DNA from: Streptomyces sp. RFCAC02
Lineage (GTDB): Bacteria > Actinomycetota > Actinomycetes > Streptomycetales > Streptomycetaceae
DNA length: 64,000 nucleotides
NCBI RefSeq assembly: GCF_004193175.1
Contig: NZ_SAUH01000001.1
Span: 3,350,501-3,414,500, forward strand
Direction: 5' to 3'
The notes under the pieces were generated by a model that saw nothing but the letters and a program-made list of their open reading frames with translations, was not told the origin of the DNA and ran no database searches. Numbering within the stretch: the stretch's first letter is position 1; each line of letters opens with the position of its first letter. The translations under genes and the position numbers were made by a program. Below, piece after piece: positions 1 through 15,000 of this stretch.

Positions 1-3000
1 GGCGGCGAGCGGGTGCTCGACGCCCCGGTGACACAGGTCGGCGCGGAGCGTTACCTGGTCACCTCGCCCGATCACCGGCCGGTGGTGGTGAACGGCAGTG
101 GCGTCCACACGCACGACGTGATCCCCCTGCGCGGTGAGGACGGGCGAGACACGGGACAGTTCTTCATCGTCTCCCTGCTGCCCGGCGACGACTTCCTCTT
201 CGCGGGCGGCGAGATCGTCACCCGGACCGTGGGGCCGGCCGGCCGTGGCGCGTTCTTCGTCGAGGCGGGCGACGGGCAGCGGATCGTGTTCGACACGACG
301 GGCACGCGGGCGGGTCGTGGTGTGCCCCTCGGACCGGGACGCTGGCTGCACGTCTTCGACGACGGGCGGCAGCCGGTCGTGCATGCTCCGGGCACCACGC
401 CGGGCGAAGTCAGGGCGTGGAACCTGCCGGACGGCCACTTCGCCATCGTCCACGTCAGTGGCAACGGCAGCGTGGTGAACGGCCAGGGCGCGCAGACCCA
501 CATGTCCACCGGATGGGTCAGCCGACCCGGTTGGACCGACGGGCACCTGGTGTTCCGCCCCGTGAGTGGCGAAGGCCCAGGACACTTCGTGCACTGGGAC
601 GCCGGGCCGCTGCCCGACCCGGTCCGGGCCGGGAACGGTCTCATCCGCGTGGGCACGGATGAGCGCGCTGTGCTCTACGGGCGCGACGGCAACGGCAGGT
701 ACGTCCCCGAGTACTCGGAGTTCCGGCCGACGGACGGCCCGCTGGCGGCACTGCTCCAGGGCGATGCGCTGCACTTCTCCCACCGGGCCGACACCCCGCA
801 CTCCGTCGTCGGGGGCGCCTCGGGCGGCCGCGTGACAGGGCTGGACGACGACCTCGTCCTCGTCGAATCCTCCGCCGGGCGCGGCATCGTCAGCAGCTCG
901 GGTACCTACCTCCATGACGTCCAGCCGTACACCGGCCCCGGAGCCACCGGTACGGACCGGCTCATCGCGACGCCTCATGGAGAGGGCGGTGACGGAACCG
1001 CCGCCGACCGGATCTGGCTCGACGGCGCGGACATCAGAATGGAGGATGGCTTCGGCAGCGCGAAGTTCTTCACCCATGGCGGGACGTTCGTCGGCGCCGT
1101 GCACACGATCAGCGGCAGTCGGTTCGACGGCAACCGCCTGGTGGTGCCGCTCGACGGCCGGGACCATCCCTATGTGGCCACCCCGGACGGGGAGCGGATC
1201 ACCGCCGTCCCTGTGCTCACGCTGGAGGACGGCCGCTATCTCGTCGGCACTTCCGATGGCGAGGTGATCCTCAGCAACCGGGGCACGCACACCCACCGGC
1301 CCGTCCACACGGTCGAAGAAAACGGTGTCCGCACCGGTGGCTTCTACGCCGTCCCGCTGAGCGGCCGGGGGCCCGCGCCGCTGTACGGGGAAGGGGGCGA
1401 ACTGCTGGGCGAAGGCATGGCCCGCTTCAAGGGCAATGTGATCACACAGGACATCGATGGCCAGGTCACCGTCATCGACGGTGCGGGCCGGACCCTGGAC
1501 CACGAAGGTTTCCACGGCTTCCTCGACGCGAGTCACGGGTACGCGCTCGACCTGTCCGGCCCGCGCCCCCTCCTCACCCACCTCCTTTCCGGGCGTGAGG
1601 TACGCGGCTCGGATGTCGAGTGGAAGGGCGGCGATCTTTTCCTCGCCGTGTTGTCCGGCCGCAGCCCCGTCGGCATGTCGTCCACGGGTAAGGTCACGCA
1701 CGACTTCGCGCTGTTGGACGATATGAACGGCGAACCCATCCTTGAGATCGCTGTCCCCGTGTCCGGGGACGGGCCGACGCTGGTCTTCGACACAGGACGC
1801 AGGACGGCGAGGGCTGCGACCGTCGTCGAGCTGACCCCCGACGGCTTCACGGTCGTCAGCGGCAACCGGACCGACACCTTCTCCCTGTCCGGGGAGATGC
1901 TCGGCAGTGTGGTGCGCCCGGCCGGAGGATCGCTGCGCGGATACGATCTCCTGCTCACGCCAGGCCGGCCGCCGCGTGCCGTGCCCCGTGACGGGGGCGA
2001 CACCGTCATCGGCACACCGCTGTGGGACGACCTCCACCTCGTGAAGACCCGCCATGGGCGTGCTGTCGTGGACACAGGCACCTGGGAGTACCTGTGGGAC
2101 GCGGTGCCTCTCCAGGGCCAGTTCGGCCGGCCCACGGGGACGTACGCCTTCCTCCCCCTGGAGGGCGGCACGGCCCGGCCGTGGCTGGCCGTGGACGGTG
2201 CCTACGTGCCCGTCGAGGTGAGCAGGGCGCGCGGCAGCGATGGCATCGATGTCGTGACGCTGACGTGGGGCGCGGGAAGCCACCGCTTCCGTGCCGACAG
2301 CGGCCAGTTCGCGGGCAGCACCTTGACGGTGAGCGACGACATCCTCGGTCCGGCGGCTGTTGTCGTGCGGGTGGACGGGCCGAGGCTGCCGTCCCGGGTG
2401 ACGGACGGGGCGGGCATCGGGATCCCCAACTCCTCGGCGCAGAGTCTCGGTCACGGCTGGACCCGCGTCACCATCGACGGGCAGCACTTCTTCGTCGACA
2501 TCGACGCCACCACGGTCGTCAGTCTCGACCCCACGATGGTCGACCGCCTGCTGCAGCTGACAGGACGTGAGGGAGGGCGCCCCCACGTACTGGTGATCAT
2601 GTCCACCGACGGCAGGCCGTACCCGCTGCCGGTGGGTACCGACGGTGTCCCCGTGTTCGGCACCACGGTGCGGCGGCTGCCGGGCGGCGACCTGGTGCTG
2701 CACGGTCCCGATGGGGCGTACGAGCGGTTCGACGGGGTGACGGGCTCCTTCGAGAGCGCGACCCCCGCCCTCCCCGTCCTCCCCGGTGCCAACTGGCCGC
2801 GGAACGAGGAGTTCCGCCTCCTCAGCGATGAGCACCGTGACCAGGTGCTCGACCTGCTGAACGGCCTGGACACCGCTCACGCGGTACCGCCGCGGGACCT
2901 GTCGCCCGCCGGCCCCGGTTCGGACAGTCTCACGGTGGCTCCGGTGACGGGGGTGTCGCCGGGCGAGAGTGTTCTGCTGTCGGGTCGCAGTGGTGAGCGC

Positions 3001-6000
3001 ATCACTGTGGTGACGACGGATCAGGGCGTGGTGGCGTCGCGGAATGGGGAGCCGTTCGGGGATGAGGTGTGGGTCTCCGAGTCGCTGGTGACGGTCCGGG
3101 ACGGGGATGTCGTGTCGTTCTTCGCGCGGCGTGGCGGTACCGGCTCGTGGGTGTCGGATGTGCGGTTCCCGTCCGATGGTGTGCCGTCGGTGGTGGCGCC
3201 GGTGGGCGGGGGCACGTTCGTCTGGCGGTGGGAGGGTGATGCCGGGACGTTGGTCACGCTGCCGAGTGGCCGTGGTGTGGTGATGGATGGCCGGGGTGGG
3301 GTGACGCATACCGCGCAGGCTGTCGAGGGCACGGAGGCTTTGTCGCGGACGGTGATCATCTCGCCGGTGGGTGGGGGTGATGCGCTGCTGGTGCGGGAGA
3401 CGACCGGGGAGCTGGTGTCGTCGGACGTCCGGCGGATGTCGGACGGATCGCACACCGTGACAGTGGACGGCCGGGACGTACTGGTGGACAGGGCCGGCAG
3501 CGCGTTGGGTGTTCTTGACGTGTTGCCGGGGAATGAGGCGCGGCTTCTGGTTCCCGGTGGCGATGCGGCCGCGAATGCGGTGCATGTGGTGGACGGGCGG
3601 TGGCAGCGGTTCGACGGTCTGCTGACCGTGGATCTGGAGTCGATGGGTTCGCTGCATCCGCTGCCCGGCGGTGAGACGTGGCTGTTCCGTTCCGGTGACG
3701 GGGATCTCGCCTACGTCGTGCGGATGGAGAACGGACGGTGGCAGCAGGTCGAGGGCTCGTTCGCCGTGGGCCTGGGTCCGCTGGGTTCCGTGGTGTATGC
3801 GCCGGGCCGTGAGCCGGTCGTCATCAACGCGGAAGGTGTCCATTCCTATGACGTGACGGTTGTGACCGATGGCCCTGGTTTCCTGCGTCTGACGCCGGTG
3901 GGCGGCGGTGCGCCGGTGCTGCTCGGCCGCGACCTCGAACGCCTCCCGAACCCGATCGGGCAGGTCGACGCCTCGCCGAGCGATCTCTCACGCGCGCCTG
4001 ACCAGTGGGACGGGGCAAGCGACGCGGTCGACCTCGGTGACCGCTTCGTCGCACGCGACCGCTCCGGCACATGGCGCTGGTCGTGGGGCGATGGTCCCGG
4101 CGACGTGTTCACCCGGCTTCTGGATGACGCGGGTCGGCCCACCGACCGTTACCTCTTCCTTCCAGGACCCGGTCAGCCGGGTACTCCGACGGTCTTCGAG
4201 GGGACCACCGGGCTGACCGCTCTGCCGGACCGGGTCATCGGGCTGCTGGGGAACACGCGGGCTCTGGTGCAGGGGGCGGATGGTTTCGAGGTGTTCGACG
4301 GCGCGGGCCGGCTCCTCGAGTCGGGTCCCGGGCGTCTTGACGGTGCGATGGTCGGGAACCGTCTCGACCTCGGTGACCCGGATCATCCGCGCCTGGTCGG
4401 CGACGATGACGCGGAGGTGGTCGGTTCGCGGGTGAGGCGGCTCGGCGAACACGGCTATCTGGTCACGGCGCCCGGACACCGGCCGATGGTGGCCGACGCC
4501 GACAGGAACCACACCCACGACGTGATCCGGCTGCGGGACGACGACGGGCGTGATACGGACGGGTTCGTCATCGCCCCGCTGCACGGGAACGGGCGAGCCC
4601 TGTTCTTCCCGGGCGACGGCGGCCGGCCTCTCCGCGCGGTATGGCGTGACGGCGACGACGTGTTCTCCGTCGGACCGGAAAATGCCCGGCGCGTCCATGA
4701 GATGTCGGGCACTCCGGTCGGCCACGCTGTGCCGCTGGAAACGGGAGACACGCTGTACGTCTTCCACAACGGCTGGGAACTGTTCATCAACGCGCCGGGC
4801 GACCACTTGCACGGCCTCGTTCCCACGGTTCTCCCGGACGGGCACGTCGGAGTCATATTCCACGACGGGCGGGGCCTGGCCGTGAACACCGACGGCCTGC
4901 GGACCCACACGGCCGTCGGACTCCTCGACGCGGTGGATCAGGCCGACCGGAGCGTGGCGTTCGTTCCGGTGAACGGCGACGGACCCGGGTACCTCACGAC
5001 CCGGGAAGGTGTCCCGCTGCCCACTCCTGTGATGGTGGAGAACGGTCTCATCCGTGTGGGCACCGGCGACGACGCGGTGCTCCACGGATGGGACGGGGCC
5101 GTCCTCGATCCGGCGGACGGTGGGATCAGCGGCCTGACCGTGCCCCGGCCGGGGACGGAGGGCCGGCCCACGACCCCCTCGGATGGCACCGAGGCGGGGT
5201 CGCAGTCGTTCATGGTGGCTCCGGTGACGGGGATCGTGCCGGGCGAGTCGGTCGTGCTGCGGGGTCCGCAGGGCGGTGAGACGGGGATCCGTGTGACGGT
5301 CACGGACCAGGGGGCGTTCCTCTTCCGGAACGGTGTGCATGACGCGGCGGCGGAGGTGCGGGTCACCGAGTCGGTGATCACGGTGTTGTTGGACGGCCGG
5401 TTGTGGGTGTGGGGGCGTGAGGGGACGTTCCTGGGGCGGCACTTCACGGACGGTCCCCGTGGGGCGCAGGCGTTCGTTCCGGCGTCGGGTGACGGTCCGG
5501 TGGTGGCGTGGGCGCCGGACGGGTCGTTCGTCGTCTCGCGTGACGGGGTCGGTGAGGCGTTCACGAGCCGCAGCGCCCCTGTCGCCCGCATGCGGGGTGT
5601 GCCGGGTCTTGACGGGCACACGCTCGTCTCCCCGGCCGGTGGGCGTCCGTTCGTCACCGACGGCGACGGGCGGCGAGTGCCGACCGCCCCGCTCGGCGAC
5701 GACGCGCTCGCGGTCCATGTCCCCGGCCGCCGGCCCCTGGTGATCGGCACCCGGGACGCCCTGGAGGTGCGGGAGAGCAGGGTCCACGACCTGGGCGACA
5801 CCGGCTTCGCCGTCGAGGCACCGGGCCGGGGCGCGGTACTGGTCGATCCCCAGGGGGCGCACACCCACACCGTCCACCCGGCGCCGGGCGAGAGCGGCCA
5901 CCGCCTCGCACTCCCCGCCGACGGGCGGAGCGCCCCGGCCCTGTACACCCGTGACTTCCAGCGCCTCGACACAGCGGCGACCCATGCGGACGGCCCGCGT

Positions 6001-9000
6001 GTCACCACGCTGACGGACGCCTGGGGCCGCCCCAACGGCGAGGTCGCCGTCTGGCAGACGAACGCCGGTGTGGGCCGGCTGGTCGCGGCGGACGGCACGC
6101 CGCTGCCGGGGCATGCGGTCCGCGGGGACGGGGGCATCAAGGTGATGCCCGACGCGACCTGGGGTGCCACTCGCGTGTACGACGGTCAGGGCGCCCTGCT
6201 GCGGACCGACATCACTCCCCGGGGGTCGGCGTCCACCATCCAGCGCTCCGCGGACGGCACCCTGCTCCATGTCGTCGACGACCGGGGCCGGGTACGGGCG
6301 GATCTCCGTGTCCGTGAACTGGAAGATGTCGGCTTCCTGGTCGAAGGCGTGCAGCGGACGGCGTACGACATCTCGGGGCGGAAGATCGACGTCGTACGGC
6401 TCGCGAACGCCGCGGGCGCGCCGGACGGCCGGAACCTCGTGCGGACGCCCGACGGGTGGCGGCTGTTCCAGGGTGACGATGTGCTGTACGCCCTGCCCGA
6501 TCGGCCCATGGTGTCCTTCGGGGGCCGCCGGGTGCTTGTGGAGCGCGACGGTGTCCTCGACGTGTACCAGGACGGCAGGCTGGTCCATTCCGGTCCTGGC
6601 CGTGTCGAGGGTGCGATGCACGGCCATCGCCTGGACTCCTCCGGCGGTCGTCGTGTGCCCGATCTGGTGGACGGGGACGGGCACACGGTCCTCGGCTCGA
6701 CCGTCCACGAGCTGACGGGCGGGCACCTGCTGGTCCAGGCCCCGGACCTCCGGCCGGTGCTCGTCGACGGGCAGGGCATCCCGGCCGGGGACGTCCTGCC
6801 GCTGCTCGACGACGCGGGGCGGGCCACCGGCACACTCGCCGTCATGCCGTCCGGCGACAATCCCGGCCTCCTCCTCGTCCGCACCGACGGGACCCCGCTG
6901 CCACTCCGGCTGTTCCGCTTCAACGACGACGGCACCCTCAGCGTCACCCCCGGAGGGGGGAGATTCGTCAAGTACGACATGGCCGGACGGCAGATCCACC
7001 ACGGGAACACCCAGACCCTGGGCGAGTCCCCGGTGCGGGTCCGCATCACCTTCGACGGGCAGGAACGGCCGACCCCCACCGTCACGTACACCCGCGGCAG
7101 GGGCAGGGAGACCGGCACCGCCGAGGCGATCGGCGACGGAACGTTCCTGGTCCGGATCTCCGGTACGGCGGGGGCCGTGGTGGACGGCCGGGGCGTGATC
7201 ACCCACCTCGGGGTGCCGCTCACCCGGAACGGCGCCGCCGACGGCACCATCGCCATGGTCCCGGTGCGGGGCAGCGGCCCCGGCGCCCTGGTGACACCGG
7301 GCGGCATCAGGACCGGCGCCGTCGAGGCCACCGACGGCGGCCTCATCCAGGTGCGGCACGACACGGGCCACAGCGTGTACGAGCCCGGTGGAGCCCTGCG
7401 CACGGACGTCCGGGCACCGGCGAGCGGCCCGCTGCACGATCTGCTGGGCGGCGCCCGCCTGGAGATCCCGGCCGGCGCGACACCGGCCATCGTCCGGCCG
7501 GGCGGGGCGCGGCCGGACGACCTGGTGAGCCCGCTCGGCCCCGACATGTTCCTCGTCCGGACGTCCGCGGGCCGGGGCATCGTGGACGGCGACGGCGTCC
7601 TCACCCACACGGTGCGGCCGGACGGCGCCCCCACCGAGGGCCACCTCGTCGCCACCCCGGTGGGTGCGGAAGCCGACCGTGCGCTCGGGGACCGGGCATG
7701 GTTCGACGGCGCGACGCTCCGGGTGGACAACGGCCGGGGCGGCGCCGCGTTCTTCGCGGACGACCGTCACCTGGGCGATCTCGTCACCGTGCACGGCGGC
7801 GGGCTCGACGGCCACCGGATCGTGGACCCGGCGGGGGGCAGGCCGTACGCCGTCACGGCCACGGGGGACCGGCTCGGCCTCAGGGTGGTGGCCCTGCACC
7901 AGGACGACGGCTTCCTCGTCGGCACAAGGGCGGACCGGCTGCTGGTCCGCCCCGACGGCACCACGCACCGTCCGCTCACGCTCCGCGACAACCAGGGAAT
8001 TCCGAACGGGAGCTTCGCCGCCCTGCCGGCCGGAGGCCGCGGCCCCACCCGCATCTACACGGACGCCGGCCGACAGCGCAGCGGCTATGCCGTGACGGAC
8101 TTCGACGGGAGCCGTATCCGCGGGGAGTTCACCGCGGGCCGCTACTTCGTGTACGACGGCACAGGCACGCTGGTGGGCACCGGCAGGGGGTCGGCGGCCG
8201 ACGCCATGGACGGTCACCGGCTGGCCGTCTCGAACGGGGGACGCTCCGAGATCACCACCGCCACCGGCGGCGATGTCCCGGGCCACTGGGTGCGCAACCT
8301 CCCGGGCGGCCACTACGAGGTCCACGTCCCCGACAGGTGGCCGGCCGTGGTGGACGCCTCCGGTGAGCGCACCCACGACGTCATGCCGCTGGTGAGCACC
8401 AACGGCAACATCGTCGAGTTCATCGCCGTGCCGCTGGGCGGCGGTACGCCGCGGAGGCTGCCCGCCGCCCGTGACGGGGTGCCGGAGACGGTCCCGTCGG
8501 TCGTCGTACGCGACAACGTGTTCCGGATCGAGGACGAGGCCGGCACCTACACCTTCACCATGGGCGGCCGGGAGAGCACGCCCATGATCCGCCCGAACAG
8601 CGGCACCCTCGCCGGGTACGAGCTGCGGCTGCCCCCCGGCGGGACGCCCGGCATACGGCGGCTCGACACCGAACGGACCGCCACGTCGGTCACGCCGGTC
8701 GGCGGAGGTCATTTCCTCGTCACGGTGCCCGGGGGACGGGTCCTGGTCGACGACGAGAGCTGGTCCACCCTCGCCTACCGGAACGTCGTCCCGCTCACCG
8801 CGAGTCCCGGCAGCCCGTCGCGGATGTTCGCCGCGGTGCCGACGGACGGGGCGGGCGATGTGCTCGCCTTCCGGGACGACGCGCTGCTCGGCACCGGGGT
8901 GCGTGGCGCGGACGGCGCCCTCACGCTCGAACGGGGCGGCGGCATCCTCCGCTTCCGTCCCGACGGCACCGCGCTGACCACGTCGGTGCGCATCGAGGAA

Positions 9001-12000
9001 GGCCCGCTCGCCGGCCACGGCATCCGGGGCGACGCCTCGGGACCGCTCCGCGTCACGGACCCGGACGGCCGGCCGGTCCCCGGCTCCTCCGCTGCCCCGC
9101 TGGCCGACGGCCGGTTCCTCGTCACCACCGGCTCCGGGCGCTTCCTCGTCGACGGGGACGGCACGCTGGAGTTCCGGGTCACGCTCCTGTGGGGCCGGGA
9201 CGGGCACCCGGACCTGTTCGCCCTCTCCGACGAGGCCGGCCGGCTCCACCCGCTGCCCCGCACCGCGCACGACCCCACGTCCCCGGGCACCGAGGTGCGT
9301 CAGGGGGACGACGGGCACCTCACCGTGCACGAACCGGACGGCACGGTCGTCCGCTACACCGTGGGGACCGGCCGGTTCGTGGACTCGGTGCCGGGCGCCC
9401 CCGGATCTCCGGAGGCGCCGAGCACCCCCCGGGAGACGGGCCGGTTCGCGGACGAGCCGCCGAGCCCCGGATCGTCCGCGTCGGACGGCACAGCGACGCC
9501 GCCCCTGCTGGCGTTCCCGGTGCACGAGATCGTGGACGGGCAGCGGCCCATCCCGCTGGGCGGACAGCCCGGTGAGCCCGAACTCACCGTGGTGCGGACA
9601 CCGGACGGCGCGTTCGCGTACCGGGACCGGGAGATCGTCACCCGGCAGGTGCTGTTCCTCGACGGCGGCATCGTCGCCGTCCAGGTGCGGGACACGGTCA
9701 GCCTCTACGACGTGCGCAGCGGCGTGGAACTCGGCGCGGCCAGCGTCTACGGCACCGACCCGCTCGGCAGGTTCCGTCTGACCGGACCGAACGAGGGCGC
9801 CGTGCCGCGCGTCGTCGACGAGCACGGCGAGGAGGTGCCCGACGCCGCGACGGTGCTGGAGGGCGGCCACGGAACCCTCGTCCACGTGCCGGACCGGCCG
9901 CCCGCCGTCGTCGGCGCCGACGGCCTGTACAGCCACACCGTCACGCGCGTCTCCGGCGAGGACGGCGCGCCGACCGGCACGTTCGTCATCCGCCCGCTGG
10001 ACGGCTCCGCCACGGGCGTCGCCTTCCGGGACGGCGGACACCTGCTGCGCGACCGGGTCCATTTCCAGCAGGACGGCTCGTTCTTCCTGACGCGGGACGG
10101 CGCCGGCACGCTGCACGGTCCCGACGGCGCGCGGCAGGGCCGGGCGTACGCCGTGCCACGCGTGGACGAAACCTTCCTCGTGCTGCCGGACGCGGGCGGT
10201 CCACCCGGCCTGCTGAGCCCCGGCGGCCCACCGCCCGCCGGGGCGTCCACCCGGCCGCTGGACGGCGTCGGCACTGTGGTCGACCTGCCGGGATACCGCC
10301 CGCTCGTGCTGGACGACCGGGGCGTCCACACCCACGACGAGATTCTTCTGCGCGGCGCCGACGGCGAGGCGACCGGGGACATCGTGCTCCTCCCGGTCGA
10401 CGGCCGGTCGGACGTCATGCTCCACACCCCGGACACCGCCGCCGCGCCCTCCGGCGCGCCCGTGTCCTACGACAGCGAACGTGGCCTGATCACGGTCGCT
10501 GCCGTAGGAGACGGGCGCGCCGGAGGGCGGCAGGCCGTGTACGACATCGACGGCTGGCCGGTGCGGCAGGACTCGCCGCGCCCCGACGGGGCCGTCCCGC
10601 TGCGCGGCATGGACGGCGCCCCGACCGGCGAGTTCCTCACCACGCACCCCGGCACGGGCAGGCCGGCGCTGTCCGACGAAACCGGGCGCATCCTGGACCT
10701 GGACGTGCGGACGGACGGCGGCACCATCGAGGTGTGGCGGGGAACCACCGTGGACACCTACAGCGCGACGGGCGCGTTCGGGGGCCGCCAGGTGACCGTG
10801 CGGCTGGACAACGGCGACAACGCCACCCTCGTCATTTCGAGGGACGACCCGCCGGTCCTCCTGCACGGCGATGATGCGCCCACCCCCGTCACCCGGATCG
10901 GCGGCAACGGCTTCCTGATCGGGTCGGACGGCGGGCGGCCGGTCATCGTGGACGGATCCGGTGTCCGCACGCACGACCCGCTCCCCCTGATCGGCTCGGA
11001 CGGCAGGCCGTTGGGTGTCACACTGCACGTCCCGACGACCCGTGGCGGCACCGCGGCGGTGTCCGGGCCGGGCGGCAGGCTGGTGACCGGCCAGGTCCTC
11101 GGCACGCGGGACTCGGTCGTGTTCACCGCCGCGTTCGGCGACCGCGTCATGCGGTTGGACCGCCGGGGTGCCCACCTCGCCGACCTCCCGGGGACCCTCG
11201 CCGGGCCGATGCACGGCAGGCGTCTGGACCTGACGGGGCCTGACGGTCCGCGCCTGGTCGACGGACAGGGCAGCACGCAGGGCTCCCCTGACGTGCGGGC
11301 TCTCGGTGACGGCGGGTTCCTGGTCGGCGGCACGCCCGGCACCAGGCCGGTCATCACGGACCACACCGGGGCGATCACCCATGAGGTCATCCCCCTGCCC
11401 GGCCGTGACGGCGACGAGTTCGTCGCCGTACCGGTGCGCGAGGGCCACCCCTACGCGCTGTACTCCTCCGCGAGCGGCACACGCCTCGACGTCCCGGTCG
11501 AACGGATGGGCCACCTCTTCACGATCACCCGGCAGGGCGGTGCGCGAACAGACATCCACTACGCCGACGGCACGTTCCGGGGCCACCTGCAGGAAATCCG
11601 GCAGGGCACTCTGCTCGTCGGCCGGACCGTGTACGTGCACGCCGACGCGACCCGGCGGCCCGATCTCCTCATCGGGCGCGAGCGCGTCCAGGACGTCCAC
11701 TTCACGTCGCTGGGCGACGGCGGACACCTGGCCATCGGCCCCGAGGGCGCATTGGCCCGGCTGGACCGCGACGGGGTCCTCACCCACGAGGCCGTCCCGC
11801 TCCGCGACGCCTTCGGGGAGTTCACCCCGGGCCGCGCTCTCGTGCCTCTCGACGCGCGGGAGACCGAGGTGGTGCTGTGGCGGGAGGACGCACCGCTGAC
11901 GCTCGCCCCACGAGGAGTCGACGGCTCGCTCGAAGTGTCCCGGGGCAGCGCCGGTCTCGGCTTCGACCGGCACGGCCAGTGGGTGGTGACCAGCGTCACA

Positions 12001-15000
12001 CCTGCGCCGGCACGGCCCCAGCCTCTGCTGGACACGCTGCTGGGCACCGACCGGCTTGTCATCCCCGCCCACGAGTCGCCCCTCGTCCTCGGCCCGAACG
12101 GGCTGAGGTCCACCGACTCGACGGCCGTGCGGCTCGACGACGGCTCGGTGCTCCTCACCACCCCCCGCGGCGGTGCGCTGGTCGACTGGCAGGGCGACCT
12201 CACCCACGTGGTGACGGCCCGGCCCGGTCCGGACGGCGCCGAGCGGCTCCACGCCGTTCCGCACGGCCCGGCCCGCCGGGGAGGGAACGTCCCCGCGGAA
12301 GCGTGGCTGGACGGCGCGCGGCTGCGGGTGGACGACGCGACGACGGCTGTCTTCCTCGCCGCGGACGGCGGACGGGTCGGGCGCGCCGTCTTCGTCGAGC
12401 GGGGCACGAATTCGCTGGTCATTCCCGACGACCCGGCGGTCAGGCCGTACCTCGTGGACAGGGACGGCACGCGCCTGGAGACCGTCGAGGTGACCCGGAC
12501 CGTGGACGGGACGTTCCTCGTCACGGCGTCGCGTGCCGGCGAGGTTCTGGACGGGGACGGCCGGTGGACGGCCGACGTGACCATGCTCGGTGGTGCGCAC
12601 GGCCAGGATCCCGACCTGATCCTGACCCTGCCGGCAACCGGTGGATTCCAGGCTGTGTACCGCACCGACGGCACGCTGGTCACCGAGACGGTCTTCAGCA
12701 CGCTCGGCGGCTCCCGCGTCACCTTCGAGCGGGCCGGTGTGGTCGAGACGTACACCGACGGTCTCCTCGTCGGCTCCGAGCGCGGCACCCTCCTGGGGGC
12801 CGTCGCCGGCAACCGAGTGGTGAGCATCGACGGCGAGACCGTCCTGGTGCGCTGGAGCGACGGGACGCGGGCCGGTGACGCGACGGAGGTCGGAGACGGT
12901 TCGTACCTCATCCAGTCCCCGGGCCACCGCCCGCTCGTCCTGCATCCCGACTCCGGCGAGTTGACGCACGATGTGATCGTCCTGCGCGGCGACGGCGCGA
13001 GCGAGCAGCGGTACGTCGCCGTGCCGCTCGACGACGACGAGAGCCGGACCATGGTGCTCACCGCCGACGGCCGGGAACTGCGGGACACCGTGTACCACCG
13101 GGACGGCCCCCTGTTCAGCCTGGACTCCGGCAGCCACGGGCTCGTCTACAGGATGAACGGCGACTTCGCCGGCCACTCCCACGCCGTGCCCGCGGGGCCC
13201 CTGGCCGGCCGCCGGGTGGTGTACCCGCCGGACGGCGGACGGCCGTGGATCGCCGACACGTACCTGAACGTCCTCCGCGACTCCTCCGTCACCCGGATCG
13301 AAGGGCTCGCGCAGGACGTCGAACGCTTCCTGGCCGAGGTGCCCGGCGCGCACGCGATCCTCGGCGAGCACGGTCTGCCGACGGAGGACATCGTGGTCCC
13401 GCTGCCGGGGACGCAGGGCGCCGACCGGCTCGTCGCCGTCCCGTCGGGCGCGGGCGCCGGCCCCGCCGCGACGGACCGGGTCTGGATCGACGGCGCACGG
13501 CTGCGGACCGACGACAGCGACGGCGGCTTCGCGACGTTCCACGACCGCTTCGGCCGTGTCCACGGCACCTCCGCCACGCTCGGCGGCGGCCCGTTCGACC
13601 GGCTCGCGGAACCGCCGCGCCTCGTCCTGCCCGCGCACGGCGACCCGCACCTGCAGGCCGCGGACGGCACCCGGCTCACCGACTCCCCGGTGGTGCGGGT
13701 GGCGGACGGTCTGTACTTCGTGGACGTCCCCGGCGCGCGGGGCATCGTGGACCGCTTCGGCGACCTCACGCACGGTGTGCTGCCGCTGGCCGGTCCGCGC
13801 GGCGCGCACACCGGCCTGTTCCTCGCCACACCCGTGCACACCCCCGGCGACCCCGTGCTGTTCCGGGGCGGCGACGGCACGGTCGTGTCCACCCGGGTGG
13901 AGTTCACGGAGACGGGCATCGAGGTGCGCCGTGGCACGGCGGTGCACCGCTACGGCACCGACGGGCGGTTCGCCGGCGCCGAGATCCTGGTCTCCGGCGG
14001 TCCCGCCGACGGCTTCCGGGTGGAACCGACGGCGAGCGGCGGCATCGACGTCACCCGCCCCGAAGGCCGGGCCGTCACGGCGTCGCCCCGGTGGGTCGGC
14101 CCCGACGCGCTGCTGCTGGAGCGGAACGGCCGAGGCGCGCTGGTCGCCCCGGACGGCCGCTCGACCGGTGTCACGGTCCTGTCGGGACGCACCGGCGGGC
14201 GGCCGGACCTGCTCGCCCTGACGACCGGTACCGGCACGCCGTACCCGCTGGCGATGGCGCTCGACGGCGTGTCCGTCATCGACTCGGTGGTGCGGCGGCT
14301 GCCCGGCGGCGACCTGGTGCTGTACGGCCCCGGCGGCACTTTCGAACGGTTCCACGGGACGACGGGCCGGTTCGACAGCGAGGGCGACGGCGCCATCGGC
14401 TCCAACTGGCCGCAGGCCGACGAACTCCCCATGCTGCGCCCCGACGACTACGGGCGGCTCGCCGAACGGGCGCGCCTCCAGAACGCCGGGAACGCCGGCG
14501 CCGACGCGGCCACCCCGCCGCCCGGGGGCGAGACCTACACGGTGGCCGTCCTCAACGGGATCGAGCCGCACCCAACCGTCACACTCCGCAACCGGGACGG
14601 TGGCCCGACCGGCCTCACCCTGCGGTCGACGCCGGCCGGCCCGGTCGTGTTCCGCGACGGCACCGAAACCGCCTATCCGGTGACGCGCGGCACGACGGAG
14701 CTCTCCGTCGACGTGAACGGCACCCGGTGGGTGTGGAACACCGACGGCTCGCTGCGGACGGCGCTGCGCGTCGGGAACGGCCCCGACGGCCTGACACCGG
14801 TGGCCGGGGACACCGAAGCGCTCGACATCGTCCGGCTCACCAGGAACGGCGGATCGGCCGGATTCGTCACCGTGCCGCCCGGTGGCGGCGACGGGCGGCT
14901 CGACCGCTGGGCCGACGACCTCACCCCGCTGCCGGACCCCGCGTTCCGGGACCCCGACGGCGGCTGGCTCATCGTCCGGGAACAGGGCGTGTTCCAGGCG

